Source of the DNA: Acidimicrobiia bacterium
GTDB lineage: Bacteria; Actinomycetota; Acidimicrobiia; Acidimicrobiales; Ilumatobacteraceae
Length of the DNA: 13,336 nucleotides
Direction: 5' to 3'
NCBI GenBank assembly: GCA_030425785.1
Contig: JAUHYJ010000031.1
Span: 1-13,336, forward strand
Position numbers and translations under genes: made by a program. Below, one piece after another: positions 1-7,393 of the stretch. The stretch's first letter is position 1, and each line of letters begins with the position of its first letter. A model generated the notes under the pieces. That model ran no database searches. It was not told where the DNA came from and saw nothing but the letters and a program-made list of their open reading frames with translations.

Positions 1-102
1 GGGTGACGGTCAGCTCGTGTCGTCGGACGTCAAGGCGAACCCGCCGGTGGCGTCGAACGTGAACTTCACGACCGGCTCGGTCGACCCGAACGTCGCGGTC
101 GC
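1..102 (+). repeat. lipase module repeat, copy 1 (identical core)
   Basis: Bases 1-102 are identical to bases 364-465, an offset of 363 bases or exactly 121 codons. After this core the two copies stay similar with scattered substitutions to about base 200. The left end of the copy is cut by the window edge. Confidence 0.95.
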
Positions 103-2101
103 GCCGATCGGTGCGGACGGTGAGGTGTGCTTCCAGAACTCGGTGCACTCCGACGTGGACCTGGTCGCCGATCACCTCGGCACGATCGCGGCCGACGCCT
201 TCCGCACCGCGACCGCAACGGGCGCGCCGAACCGCGTCGTCGACACCCGGATCGGCCAGGGTGGCGACCGTCTCGCGCCGTCCGGTCAGCTGTGCTTCGT
301 CGTCAACGGCGAGCCGGGCGATGCGGCGTTGGTGAACCTGACGCCGGTGGGGGCGTCCGGTGCGGGTGACGGTCAGCTCGTGTCGTCGGACGTCAAGGCG
401 AACCCGCCGGTGGCGTCGAACGTGAACTTCACGACCGGCTCGGTCGACCCGAACGTCGCGGTCGCTCCGATCGGCGACGACGGTGAGGTGTGCTTCCAGA
501 ACTCACAGCACTCCGGTGTCGATCTGGTCGCCGATCACCTCGGCACGATCGCGGGGTGGGCGTACGAGCCCGCCACCGAGTCGGGCGCCCCCGATCGTCG
601 GGTCGACACCCGCTACGACACCGGCGACACGCGTCCGGAGTGCGCCGGGTCGGATGCCCGGTCGTTCGACTGGCAGACGGCGCGTGTGATGTACGGGCTC
701 GCCTCGCGGGCGTACGAGATCGAGCCGGGGGTGCGCATGGGCGAGACCCTCGACACCTACGGCACCGGCGAGGTGCACATGCGACCGGAGATGGCGTGCT
801 GGAAGCTGGTGGGCGCCTTCCGCGGCACCGACGGCGGCGGGTCGTTCATCGCCGACACCGAGGTCATCGTCGCCCGCAACGTGCGGACCTACGACGTGGC
901 CGTGGCGTTCCGCGGCACCGAGTTCACGAACGTCAACGACGTGATCAGCGACCTCAGCATCTTCCGCAGCGACTGGACCCTGCCGTCCGGCCAGGTCGTG
1001 TCCGACTCGGTGCACGAGGGATTCGAGTACGCGTACCAGGCCTCGCGCCAGTCGCTGCTGAACGTGCTGTCGCTGGTCGACTTCTCCGACGTGCCCGACG
1101 CCCGCGTGTACTTCACGGGACACAGCCTCGGCGGAGCATTGGCGACGCTGGGGTCGCTCGACCTGGTCGACGAGCTGACGGCCCGGGGCTACGAGCGCGA
1201 CGAGGTCGTCACCTACACCTTCGGCGCACCGCGGGCGATGACCGAGGAGCTCGTGCCGTACCACTCGCAGTTCGTGCCGGAGTCGTACGCCGTCGTGAGC
1301 GGGACGGACATCGTGTCGCACTCGCCGCCGGCGGTCGGCGACAACCCGTTCTCCCACATCCGGAACATGACGGTCCTCCACGCGGTCGACGGCGACGCCC
1401 GCCTTCGCATCGAGCACGGCGACGGACGCAAGTACGCCGGGTGCACCAACATGCTGATCGCGTCGGTGACCGACCACTTCCGGCCCGAGTACGACCGGCG
1501 GATGAACGTCACCGACTTCGTCGGGAAACCGACCGCGACGATCTCGATCTCCGGCGGCGAGTACCGCCTGCGATGGGACTCACCGATCGAGGGGCAGTGC
1601 GACTGGATCGGCCTGTTCGAGACGGCCGGCACCCTCACCGACGTCAGCGATCCGATCCGCTCACGGTACGTCGAGAACGACGGCGACAACAGCTACACCA
1701 CGTCGGTCGGCAAGAGCTGGGACCACTGGATCGCCTACGTCAACATGTTCGGCGACATCGTCGCCTCGCAGGAGTACTTCCCGAAGACGCCGACGGTGTC
1801 GTTGCAGCGGGCCGAGAACGGTGCGCTCACCGACACCATCGAGTTCCACTGGTCGGTCGCCGACCCGGGCGACCACGACCTGATCGTGCTGTTCGACAGC
1901 GACCCGAACGTCGTCGGCCCGAACGGCTACTACCGGCAGCTCGGACTGAACCGGGTCGAGGCCAAGGCCGACTCGAACCCGCCGGAGTGGACCGCGATCC
2001 CCGTCGGTGGCGACCCGAACGACTGGTGGGTGGCGTACATCATGATCGACGACGACGGACGCGAACGGATCCTCGCCACGTCCCGGGGCGTCCGGGGCTG
2101 A
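2..2101 (+). CDS. secreted class 3 lipase with N-terminal repeats, 5' end missing
   Basis: The frame is open from the first bases, in the middle of a repeat, so the true start and any signal peptide lie left of the window. A GTG at 17 is only an internal codon. Counting from the codon at position 2 (699 residues visible), two copies of a 121-residue-period module come first, with VDTR, SNVNF, CFQNS and VADHLGTI motifs. These resemble the secreted actinobacterial repeats that read LLDTR...SNLN...YNS...DVxGYF. A lipase_3 alpha/beta-hydrolase domain follows: GHSLGG with nucleophile Ser375, then FGAPRA, Asp436 in SGTDIV and His492 in TDHF complete a plausible triad. The last 190 residues form two similar beta-rich modules (CDWIGLF and HDLIVLF; DHWIAYV and DWWVAYI). 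The predicted role is an extracellular ester or lipid hydrolase displayed on adhesion-like modules. The substrate cannot be told. Confidence 0.88.
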   Translation, partial: GDGQLVSSDVKANPPVASNVNFTTGSVDPNVAVAPIGADGEVCFQNSVHSDVDLVADHLGTIAADAFRTATATGAPNRVVDTRIGQGGDRLAPSGQLCFVVNGEPGDAALVNLTPVGASGAGDGQLVSSDVKANPPVASNVNFTTGSVDPNVAVAPIGDDGEVCFQNSQHSGVDLVADHLGTIAGWAYEPATESGAPDRRVDTRYDTGDTRPECAGSDARSFDWQTARVMYGLASRAYEIEPGVRMGETLDTYGTGEVHMRPEMACWKLVGAFRGTDGGGSFIADTEVIVARNVRTYDVAVAFRGTEFTNVNDVISDLSIFRSDWTLPSGQVVSDSVHEGFEYAYQASRQSLLNVLSLVDFSDVPDARVYFTGHSLGGALATLGSLDLVDELTARGYERDEVVTYTFGAPRAMTEELVPYHSQFVPESYAVVSGTDIVSHSPPAVGDNPFSHIRNMTVLHAVDGDARLRIEHGDGRKYAGCTNMLIASVTDHFRPEYDRRMNVTDFVGKPTATISISGGEYRLRWDSPIEGQCDWIGLFETAGTLTDVSDPIRSRYVENDGDNSYTTSVGKSWDHWIAYVNMFGDIVASQEYFPKTPTVSLQRAENGALTDTIEFHWSVADPGDHDLIVLFDSDPNVVGPNGYYRQLGLNRVEAKADSNPPEWTAIPVGGDPNDWWVAYIMIDDDGRERILATSRGVRG
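364..465 (+). repeat. lipase module repeat, copy 2 (identical core)
   Basis: This is the second copy of the core at 1-102, with no mismatch over 102 bases. The first difference is base 466 (T) against base 103 (G), a silent third-position change. Similarity continues to about base 557. The in-frame spacing shows a tandem protein-module duplication. The lack of silent changes suggests recent duplication or gene conversion. Confidence 0.95.
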
Positions 2102-2123
2102 CGGCCGGCACGCCGTTGCGATC

Positions 2124-2129
2124 TACCCT
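2124..2129 (+). promoter_or_regulatory. putative -10 element of the histidine kinase operon
   Basis: TACCCT lies seven bases before the ATG at 2137. Transcription would begin at or next to that ATG, giving a leaderless message, or a 30-base leader if the ATG at 2167 is used. No good -35 box is visible at 16-18 bases; TGACGG at 2099-2104 would need a 19-base spacer. Confidence 0.4.
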
Positions 2130-2136
2130 GCGAGGC

Positions 2137-3489
2137 ATGCAGCGTGTGGGGGCAGGAGACACCGGGATGCCCGACGTCGAGGCGCCCGTCGACGTCACGA
2201 CCGACGGCGACGTCGACCTCCAGGCGATCGCTGACCTCGAGATTCCCGAGGTGCAGCGCGAAGCGCGCGCCTGGCTCGTCGCCAACAACGTGTCCGACCA
2301 ACGCGCCGTCGTCGTGTTCGCCGCCGCGCTCGCCGTGCCGGCGCTCGTGTTCCAGGCGTGGTGGGCGCTCGTCCTCGCGGGCTGCATCCTGCTGGTGCTG
2401 CCCTTCCGCTGGCTCGCGGCGCCGCACTTCCGGGCCGGCAACATCCGACGCGGCATCCTGTGGGCGAACGTCGGAACGTGGTACCTGCTGTTCCCGCTCG
2501 TCCTCATCGTCCCCGACACCCTGCCGATCGCGATGCAGAACGTCATCGGTCCGATGATCCTCGCCGCCGCCTACCTCGAGCGCCGCATCGTCCGCCGCAT
2601 GGTGCCGGTCACCATCGCGATCGCGATCCTCGTGACCTGGATCAGCCTGACGACCGACGGGGTGGGGCTCGACGAGGTGATCCCGCGCCCGGTGTACATG
2701 TCCGTGCTGCTCGCGTACGTCGGTGCGAACCTCTGGCTCGTGACGAGCGATCTGCGCGAATCCAACGTGGTCCGGTTGCGGATCATGCAGCGTGCGATCC
2801 GCAGCAACCGCGAGCTGAGCTCGGCCGACCGGGCGCTGCGCGAGTCACGTCGCCGCCTCCTCGTCGCCGCCGACGAGGAGCGGGTTCGGCTCGAACGGAA
2901 TCTCCACGACGGCGCGCAGCAGCGGTTGGTCTCGCTGTCGATGCAGCTGCGGCTCGCTGCCGAGCTGGCCGAGGAGGGTCGGCCACCGACCACCGAGTCG
3001 CTGTTCGCGATGCACCACGCCGCGGCCGAGGCGATCGACGAACTCCGCGACCTCGCCCAGGGCGTGTATCCGGCCCGGCTGCACGAGCTCGGTCTGGCTC
3101 GCGCGTTGCACGCCGTCGCACGTCGGTCGCCGGTCCGGATCTCGATCAGCGACACGACGACGCACGAGATCGATCAGCGGACGCAGGTCGCGCTGTACTT
3201 CGTGTGCCTCGAGGCGATCCAGAACGCGACCAAGCACGGCGGCCCCGACACGGCGATCGAGATCTCGCTGGTCGAACGCGACGGCGAGCTCGCGGTGACG
3301 ATCGCCGACGACGGGCCGGGCTTCGACGCATCGGTCCATGCCGACTCGCGCGGGTTGCTGAACATGGCCGACCGCGTCGGCGCCCTCGGCGGCGAACTGC
3401 ACGTCGAGTCGTTGCCGGGCACGGGCACGACCGTGGTGGCGGAGCTCCCGCTCGACGCCGAGCGGTCCGCGATGGGGGTGCCGGGATGA
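2137..3489 (+). CDS. NarL-type membrane sensor histidine kinase
   Basis: This 450-residue kinase senses an unknown signal and phosphorylates the regulator encoded next to it. After a short acidic N-terminus come about five hydrophobic segments between residues 60 and 210, with no large extracellular domain. A coiled linker leads to a HisKA_3 dimerisation domain with the phospho-acceptor His257 in LHDGAQQ. The HATPase domain shows the N box (EAIQNATKH, Asn363), the G1 box DDGPGF near 391-396, and GLLNMADRVGALGG and GTGTT further on. This is the DesK/LiaS/NarX class. Start choice is uncertain: ATG 2137 fits a leaderless promoter, while ATG 2167 has a good AGGAG at 2154-2158 with an eight-base gap and would give 440 residues. 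Its stop overlaps the regulator start as ATGA. Confidence 0.93.
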   Translation: MQRVGAGDTGMPDVEAPVDVTTDGDVDLQAIADLEIPEVQREARAWLVANNVSDQRAVVVFAAALAVPALVFQAWWALVLAGCILLVLPFRWLAAPHFRAGNIRRGILWANVGTWYLLFPLVLIVPDTLPIAMQNVIGPMILAAAYLERRIVRRMVPVTIAIAILVTWISLTTDGVGLDEVIPRPVYMSVLLAYVGANLWLVTSDLRESNVVRLRIMQRAIRSNRELSSADRALRESRRRLLVAADEERVRLERNLHDGAQQRLVSLSMQLRLAAELAEEGRPPTTESLFAMHHAAAEAIDELRDLAQGVYPARLHELGLARALHAVARRSPVRISISDTTTHEIDQRTQVALYFVCLEAIQNATKHGGPDTAIEISLVERDGELAVTIADDGPGFDASVHADSRGLLNMADRVGALGGELHVESLPGTGTTVVAELPLDAERSAMGVPG

Positions 3490-4145
3490 CCCGCGTGGTG
3501 ATCGCGGACGACGCACTGCTGCTGCGGCAAGGCGTCGCAGCGGTGCTCGCGACGCTGCCGGACGTCGAGGTCGTCGCCGAGGCCGACGATCACCCGAGCC
3601 TGATGGCGGCGGTCGCCGAACACCGTCCCGACCTCGTCGTGACCGACATCCGGATGCCGCCGACCCACACGAACGAAGGGGTGGCGGCCGCTCGCGAGAT
3701 CCGCTCGGCCCATCCCGACACCGGCGTCATCGTGCTCAGCCAGTACCTCGACGCCGACTACGTGATCGAGCTGCTCGAGGACGGCACCGAGGGGCTCGCC
3801 TACCTGCTGAAGGAGAACGTCGCTGATCGGCGCCAGCTCGCGGCTGCGATCGATGCCGTCTGCTCGGCGAGCTCGATGATCGACCCGGCCGCGATCGAGG
3901 TGTTCGTGCAGTCGCGCTCGAAGCGTCCCTCACGGTTCGACGAGCTCACCGAGCGGGAGCGAGAGGTGCTGTCGCTCGTGGCCGAGGGGCTGCGCAACAG
4001 CGCGGTCGCCGAGCGCGCCCACATGAGCGAGAAGTCGGTCGAGCGCCACATCAACTCGATCTTCTCCAAGCTCCATCTCGGCGAGGAGCCCGAGAGCAAT
4101 CGGCGGGTGCGTTCGGTGCTCCTCTGGCTCGCCGAACACGAGTGA
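3486..4145 (+). CDS. NarL/LuxR-family response regulator
   Basis: This 219-residue transcription factor is the partner of the kinase just upstream, translationally coupled by the ATGA overlap at 3486-3489. The receiver domain (residues 1-125) has acidic pocket Asp8-Asp9, phospho-acceptor Asp54 in TDIRMP, switch Ser85 in VLSQY and Lys109 in YLLKE. The C-terminal LuxR-type helix-turn-helix (about 150-200) reads LTEREREVLSLVAEGL...SEKSVERHINSIFSKL. Length is typical of the family. Targets are not evident; the lipase gene upstream is only a guess. It ends 10 bases before the stop codon of the converging menF gene. Confidence 0.95.
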   Translation: MTRVVIADDALLLRQGVAAVLATLPDVEVVAEADDHPSLMAAVAEHRPDLVVTDIRMPPTHTNEGVAAAREIRSAHPDTGVIVLSQYLDADYVIELLEDGTEGLAYLLKENVADRRQLAAAIDAVCSASSMIDPAAIEVFVQSRSKRPSRFDELTEREREVLSLVAEGLRNSAVAERAHMSEKSVERHINSIFSKLHLGEEPESNRRVRSVLLWLAEHE

Positions 4146-4155
4146 CCGACGCCGC

Positions 4156-5346
4156 CTACGGGCGGACGATGGCGCTCAGCATGGCCTGGAACTTGGCCTG
4201 GGTCTCGGCCAGCTCGGCGACCGGGTCGCTGTCGGCGACGATCCCACCGCCGGCGACGAGCCGGGCAGAGCACCGGTCGTCGCTCAGCTCGGCGCACCGC
4301 AGCGAGACCGCCCAGCGCCCGTCGCCGTTGCCGTCGCACCAGCCGACCGTGCCGCCGTACACCCCGCGCTCGAACCCCTCCACGCCTTCGATCAGCTCGA
4401 TCGCGTCGCCGCGTGGGTAGCCGCCGACCGCCGGGGTCGGCTGCAGCGCCCGAACGAGCTCGACGACCGTCGCGTGGGGCTTCGACAGCATGCCCTCGGC
4501 CCGCGAGCCGAGATGCTGCACGTTGGCGACCTTGACGATCTCGGGCTCGGGCGCCCAGTCGAGGTAGCTGCAGTAGGGGAGCAGGGTGTCGCGCACCATC
4601 TCGATCGCCGCTGCGTGCTCGATCCGGTTCTTCGGGCTGGCATGGAGCTCGGCGGCGAGCTGAGCGTCGAGCTCGTCGTCACCGGTCGTCCGGGTCGTGC
4701 CGGCGAGCGGGAACGAGGTGACCACTCCGTGGTCCACGGCGACCAGGAGTTCGGGTGACGCGCCGAGGAAGCCGTCGATCGAGAACCGGTGGCTCGACCC
4801 GAACGTCGCCTTGAGCCGACGGAGCACGGCGTGCACGTCGATCGGCCGGTCGGACCGCACGCGGATCGGCCGGGCGATCACCGCCTTGCGCAACACCCCG
4901 TCGCGCACGGCATCGCGAGCGGCGGCGACGGCGGCGAGATACGTCTCGACCGGCACCTCGGGCTCGATCGTCCAGCTCGCGGCGGCCGGTGTCGGACCGA
5001 CGTCGGCCACGAGCGGCTCGTCGGCGTCGCCGATGCGGGTCACCCACGCCCGCCCGTCGCCCGCCTTGGCCACGAGCACGGCCGGCACCGCCAGGTCGGC
5101 GTCGGCGCCGGGCCGGAACGGCAGCGCGCCGAGTGCGATCGGTCCGTTCGTGCCGCCGGCCCGATCGTCGTGCTCGATGGCGGCGAGGAACTCGACGGCG
5201 TCGTCGACGGGGACGCGGGCGGCGATCCCACGCCCGGCGAACCCGACGCCGTCGCGCACGAACAGGTAGCCGTCGCCGCGGGCGACGTCGTTGAGATCGA
5301 CCCCGCCGGGCGCCTCGTCGTCGAGCGGGACGGTGACGGCGCGCAT
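4156..5346 (-). CDS. menF: isochorismate synthase (menaquinone pathway)
   Basis: This 396-residue chorismate-binding enzyme converts chorismate to isochorismate, the entry step of classical menaquinone synthesis. Family residues are in place: Lys154 in RKAVIARP (general base), Glu199 in GASPELL (general acid), SFPLAGT, His278 in NVQHLGSRAEG, PTPAVGG, ERGVYGG and Glu378/Glu381 in AELAETQ for magnesium. The first 130 residues are poorly conserved, as usual in the family. Isochorismate rather than anthranilate or aminodeoxychorismate synthase is preferred because the gene lies 10 bases after menG. A salicylate or siderophore role is less likely because no siderophore genes are nearby. I chose ATG 5346 as the first in-frame start after the menG stop; its ribosome site is weak, so it is probably translated from the menG message. 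Confidence 0.9.
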   Translation of the reverse strand: MRAVTVPLDDEAPGGVDLNDVARGDGYLFVRDGVGFAGRGIAARVPVDDAVEFLAAIEHDDRAGGTNGPIALGALPFRPGADADLAVPAVLVAKAGDGRAWVTRIGDADEPLVADVGPTPAAASWTIEPEVPVETYLAAVAAARDAVRDGVLRKAVIARPIRVRSDRPIDVHAVLRRLKATFGSSHRFSIDGFLGASPELLVAVDHGVVTSFPLAGTTRTTGDDELDAQLAAELHASPKNRIEHAAAIEMVRDTLLPYCSYLDWAPEPEIVKVANVQHLGSRAEGMLSKPHATVVELVRALQPTPAVGGYPRGDAIELIEGVEGFERGVYGGTVGWCDGNGDGRWAVSLRCAELSDDRCSARLVAGGGIVADSDPVAELAETQAKFQAMLSAIVRP

Positions 5347-5356
5347 GTCGCTCGCG

Positions 5357-6055
5357 TCAGGCCCGGGTGCCGAGCAGGAGCTGGGTGAGTCCGCCCGACA
5401 GCAGCTGGTGCGACGCGTCGTCGAAGCCCGCCCGCTGCAGCATCGCGACCATCTCGTCGGGCTCGGGCAGGTAGGCGACGCTCTTCGGCAGGTACCGGTA
5501 GGCCGCACCGTCGGACAGCATCGCACCGATCCTCGGCACGACCTTGCCGAAGTAGATCGAGTTGCCGAACCTGATCACCCGGTTCTTCGGGATGCCGACG
5601 TCGAGCAGGGCGATCCGCCCGCCCGGCCGCACGGCGCGCGCCAGTTCCCGGAAGAAGGCGTCGAGATCGGTCAGGTTGCGGAGCGCGAACCCGCACGTGA
5701 CGCCGTCGACCGAACCATCGGACACCGGCAGACTGAGGATGTCGGCCTGGACCCGTGGCGCGCCCGACCGGTCGGCGGCCAGCATGCCGTAGGACAGGTC
5801 GACCGAGATCGGGGTGAGCCCGGCCTCACGCAGGTCGATGCACAGGTCGCCGGTGCCGGCGGCGAGGTCGAGCACGATCGAGTCGGCGGGCAGTGCGAGG
5901 TCGCGCACCGTTCGGCGCCGCCACCGGACGTCGAGCCGGAACGTCATGATCCGGTTCACGAGGTCGTAGCGAGGGGCGATCGCGTCGAACATGTCGCGCA
6001 CCGCCTGCTTCTTCTCGTCACCCTCCGGCAGCGTGTCGCGATCCCACGAACTCAC
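5357..6055 (-). CDS. menG: demethylmenaquinone methyltransferase (UbiE/MenG)
   Basis: This 232-residue SAM-dependent methyltransferase carries out the last step of menaquinone synthesis, C-methylation of demethylmenaquinone. The UbiE signature starting at Tyr30-Asp31 (YDLVNRIMTF...RW) is present, with SAM motif I VLDLAAGTGD (61-70), acidic Asp86, ALRNLTD and the second signature VRPGG (142-146). The C-terminal YxYLPKSVAYLPEPDEM segment is typical. The frame stays open far upstream, but only antisense to the dehydrogenase gene. GTG 6055 is chosen because family homology begins just after it and TAGCCT sits seven bases before it. It is the first gene of a menG-menF pair. Confidence 0.95.
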   Translation of the reverse strand: MSSWDRDTLPEGDEKKQAVRDMFDAIAPRYDLVNRIMTFRLDVRWRRRTVRDLALPADSIVLDLAAGTGDLCIDLREAGLTPISVDLSYGMLAADRSGAPRVQADILSLPVSDGSVDGVTCGFALRNLTDLDAFFRELARAVRPGGRIALLDVGIPKNRVIRFGNSIYFGKVVPRIGAMLSDGAAYRYLPKSVAYLPEPDEMVAMLQRAGFDDASHQLLSGGLTQLLLGTRA

Positions 6056-6062
6056 CCCGACG

Positions 6063-6091
6063 AGGCTACGGCCCTTCTCGAAACGCGTGAA
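6063..6091 (-). promoter_or_regulatory. putative menG-menF promoter
   Basis: On the minus strand, TTCACG (6091-6086) is followed after 17 bases by TAGCCT (6068-6063), then seven bases before the GTG at 6055. The spacing fits a housekeeping-sigma promoter making a leaderless menG message. The -35 box lies inside the outer arm of the 44-bp palindrome, so a protein bound there would be expected to block or alter transcription. This is inferred from sequence alone. Confidence 0.45.
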
Positions 6092-6127
6092 CTTTCTGCG
6101 CAGAGCTCTGCGCAGAAAGTTCACGCG
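6084..6127 (+). repeat. perfect 44-bp palindrome between menG and the acyl-CoA dehydrogenase
   Basis: The two 22-base halves, meeting between 6105 and 6106, are exact reverse complements with no spacer. Nested inside are two copies of the 10-base palindrome TCTGCGCAGA (6095-6104 and 6107-6116), 12 bases apart and sharing the central AGAGCTCT. The outer arms CGCGTGAACTT and AAGTTCACGCG contain an AT-rich stretch unlike the GC-rich surroundings. It could be an operator for two dimers controlling the divergent genes, a dispersed palindromic repeat, or a cruciform or hairpin. No poly-T tract follows, so a terminator is unlikely. Confidence 0.97.
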
Positions 6128-6153
6128 AATCGCTGGGGGCGGGGGTGGTTGGT

Positions 6154-6159
6154 CAGACT
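6154..6159 (+). promoter_or_regulatory. putative -10 element of the acyl-CoA dehydrogenase gene
   Basis: CAGACT lies seven bases before the ATG at 6167, the same spacing as in front of menG and the histidine kinase gene. It lacks the first T of a consensus -10 box, and no -35 box at normal spacing is visible, so the call is weak. It lies 26 bases right of the palindrome. Confidence 0.3.
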
Positions 6160-6166
6160 CGGGCAG

Positions 6167-7387
6167 ATGATCGACTTCACGTTCCCACCCGAGGTGGAGG
6201 AAGTGCGCCTCAAGGTCCGCGAGTTCATGGACACGCGGGTCAGGCCCGCGTGGGAAGCGACCGATCAGGACGACCGCGGCGAGGTCGTGAAGACGATCGT
6301 GCAGCTGCGTGACGAGGCACGCGACCAGTGGGGTCTCTGGTTGCCGCACATGCCGCCCGAGTGGGGCGGCATGGGGCTCGGCCCGACGGCGATGGCGGCG
6401 GTCAGTGCCGAGGCCGCCAAGGTCTCGATCGGCCCGTTCGCGATCAACGCGCAGGCGCCCGACGAGGGCAACCAGCACACCCTCCTGCACTGGGGCACGG
6501 ACGAGCAGAAGGAGAAGTACCTCAAGCCGCTGTGCGAGGGCACCGCCCGTTCGTGCTTCGCGATGACCGAGCCCGAGGTCGCCGGGTCGGACCCGACGCT
6601 CATCCAGACGTTCGCCTACCCGGATGGCGACGAGTGGGTGATCAACGGACACAAGTGGTTCATCTCCGGCGCCCGGGGTGCCAAGTTCGCCCTCCTCGTC
6701 GCCCGCACCGAGGAGGATCCGGAGATCCCGCAGGCGGCCAACTCGTGCTTCATCGTCGACATGCCGTCGGAGGGCTGGAACATCGTCCGCGACGTCCACA
6801 CCATGTCGGGTGGGCACAACCACTGCGAGATCCTGATCGACGACCTCCGCGTCCCGGCCGAGAACATGCTCGGCGGGCGCGGCCAGGGCCACCTCCTCGG
6901 CCAGTATCGGCTCGGGCCGGCCCGCCTGGCGCACTGCATGCGGTGGATCGGCCAGGCCGAGATCGCCCTCGACATGATGGTCGAGCGAGCGATGGAGCGG
7001 TACAGCCACGGCTCGCTGCTGGCCGAGAAGCAGGGGATCCAGTGGTTGATCTCCGACTCGGCGGTCGAGCTGTACCAGTGCAAGCTGATGGTGCTGCACG
7101 CCGCGTACCAGATCGAGCACGGGATGGACTTCACCGCCGTGGTGTCGATGGCGAAGCACTTCGTCGCCAACAGCCTCTGGCGGATCATCGACCGGGCGAT
7201 CCAGGTCCACGGCGCGCTCGGCTACTCGACCGACACCCCGCTCGCCGGGATGCTGCAGCAGGCGCGATGGGCCCGCTTCGCCGACGGCGCCGACGAGATC
7301 CACCAGATGCGCATCGCCCAGCGAACGATCGCCGCGTTCAACGACGACGGCACCACCAAACGGGCGACCGGCGACCTGCCCCTCTGA
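6167..7387 (+). CDS. acyl-CoA dehydrogenase, ACAD10/11-like
   Basis: This 406-residue FAD enzyme would introduce the alpha,beta double bond in an acyl-CoA and pass electrons to an electron-transfer flavoprotein. Order of parts: N-terminal helical domain (1-125) with LPHMPPEWGGMGLG; the FAD-binding middle domain with CFAMTEPEVAGSDPT and WVINGHKWFISGA; and the C-terminal helical domain with QVHGALGYSTDTPLA and RFADGADEIHQMRIAQ. In medium-chain dehydrogenases the catalytic base is Glu in YEGT; here the aligned residue is Asp373 in ADGADEIH, as I recall for the ACAD10/11 branch. The substrate cannot be read from sequence. The start ATG 6167 directly precedes family homology. A truncated SRPBCC gene follows six bases after the stop codon. 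Confidence 0.93.
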   Translation: MIDFTFPPEVEEVRLKVREFMDTRVRPAWEATDQDDRGEVVKTIVQLRDEARDQWGLWLPHMPPEWGGMGLGPTAMAAVSAEAAKVSIGPFAINAQAPDEGNQHTLLHWGTDEQKEKYLKPLCEGTARSCFAMTEPEVAGSDPTLIQTFAYPDGDEWVINGHKWFISGARGAKFALLVARTEEDPEIPQAANSCFIVDMPSEGWNIVRDVHTMSGGHNHCEILIDDLRVPAENMLGGRGQGHLLGQYRLGPARLAHCMRWIGQAEIALDMMVERAMERYSHGSLLAEKQGIQWLISDSAVELYQCKLMVLHAAYQIEHGMDFTAVVSMAKHFVANSLWRIIDRAIQVHGALGYSTDTPLAGMLQQARWARFADGADEIHQMRIAQRTIAAFNDDGTTKRATGDLPL

Positions 7388-7393
7388 GGACGC

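Noticed and set aside
490..2136. Long + strand frame running through the lipase gene into the histidine kinase
   Set aside because: Upstream of about 2137 it translates to Arg/Gly/Pro/His-rich sequence with no domain, a shadow of the real lipase frame. Only the part from 2137 is a gene.
6084..6127. Palindrome as an insertion-sequence end or rho-independent terminator
   Set aside because: No transposase, no second copy in the window and no target duplication are visible. There is no T tract, and it lies between divergent starts where a terminator is not needed.
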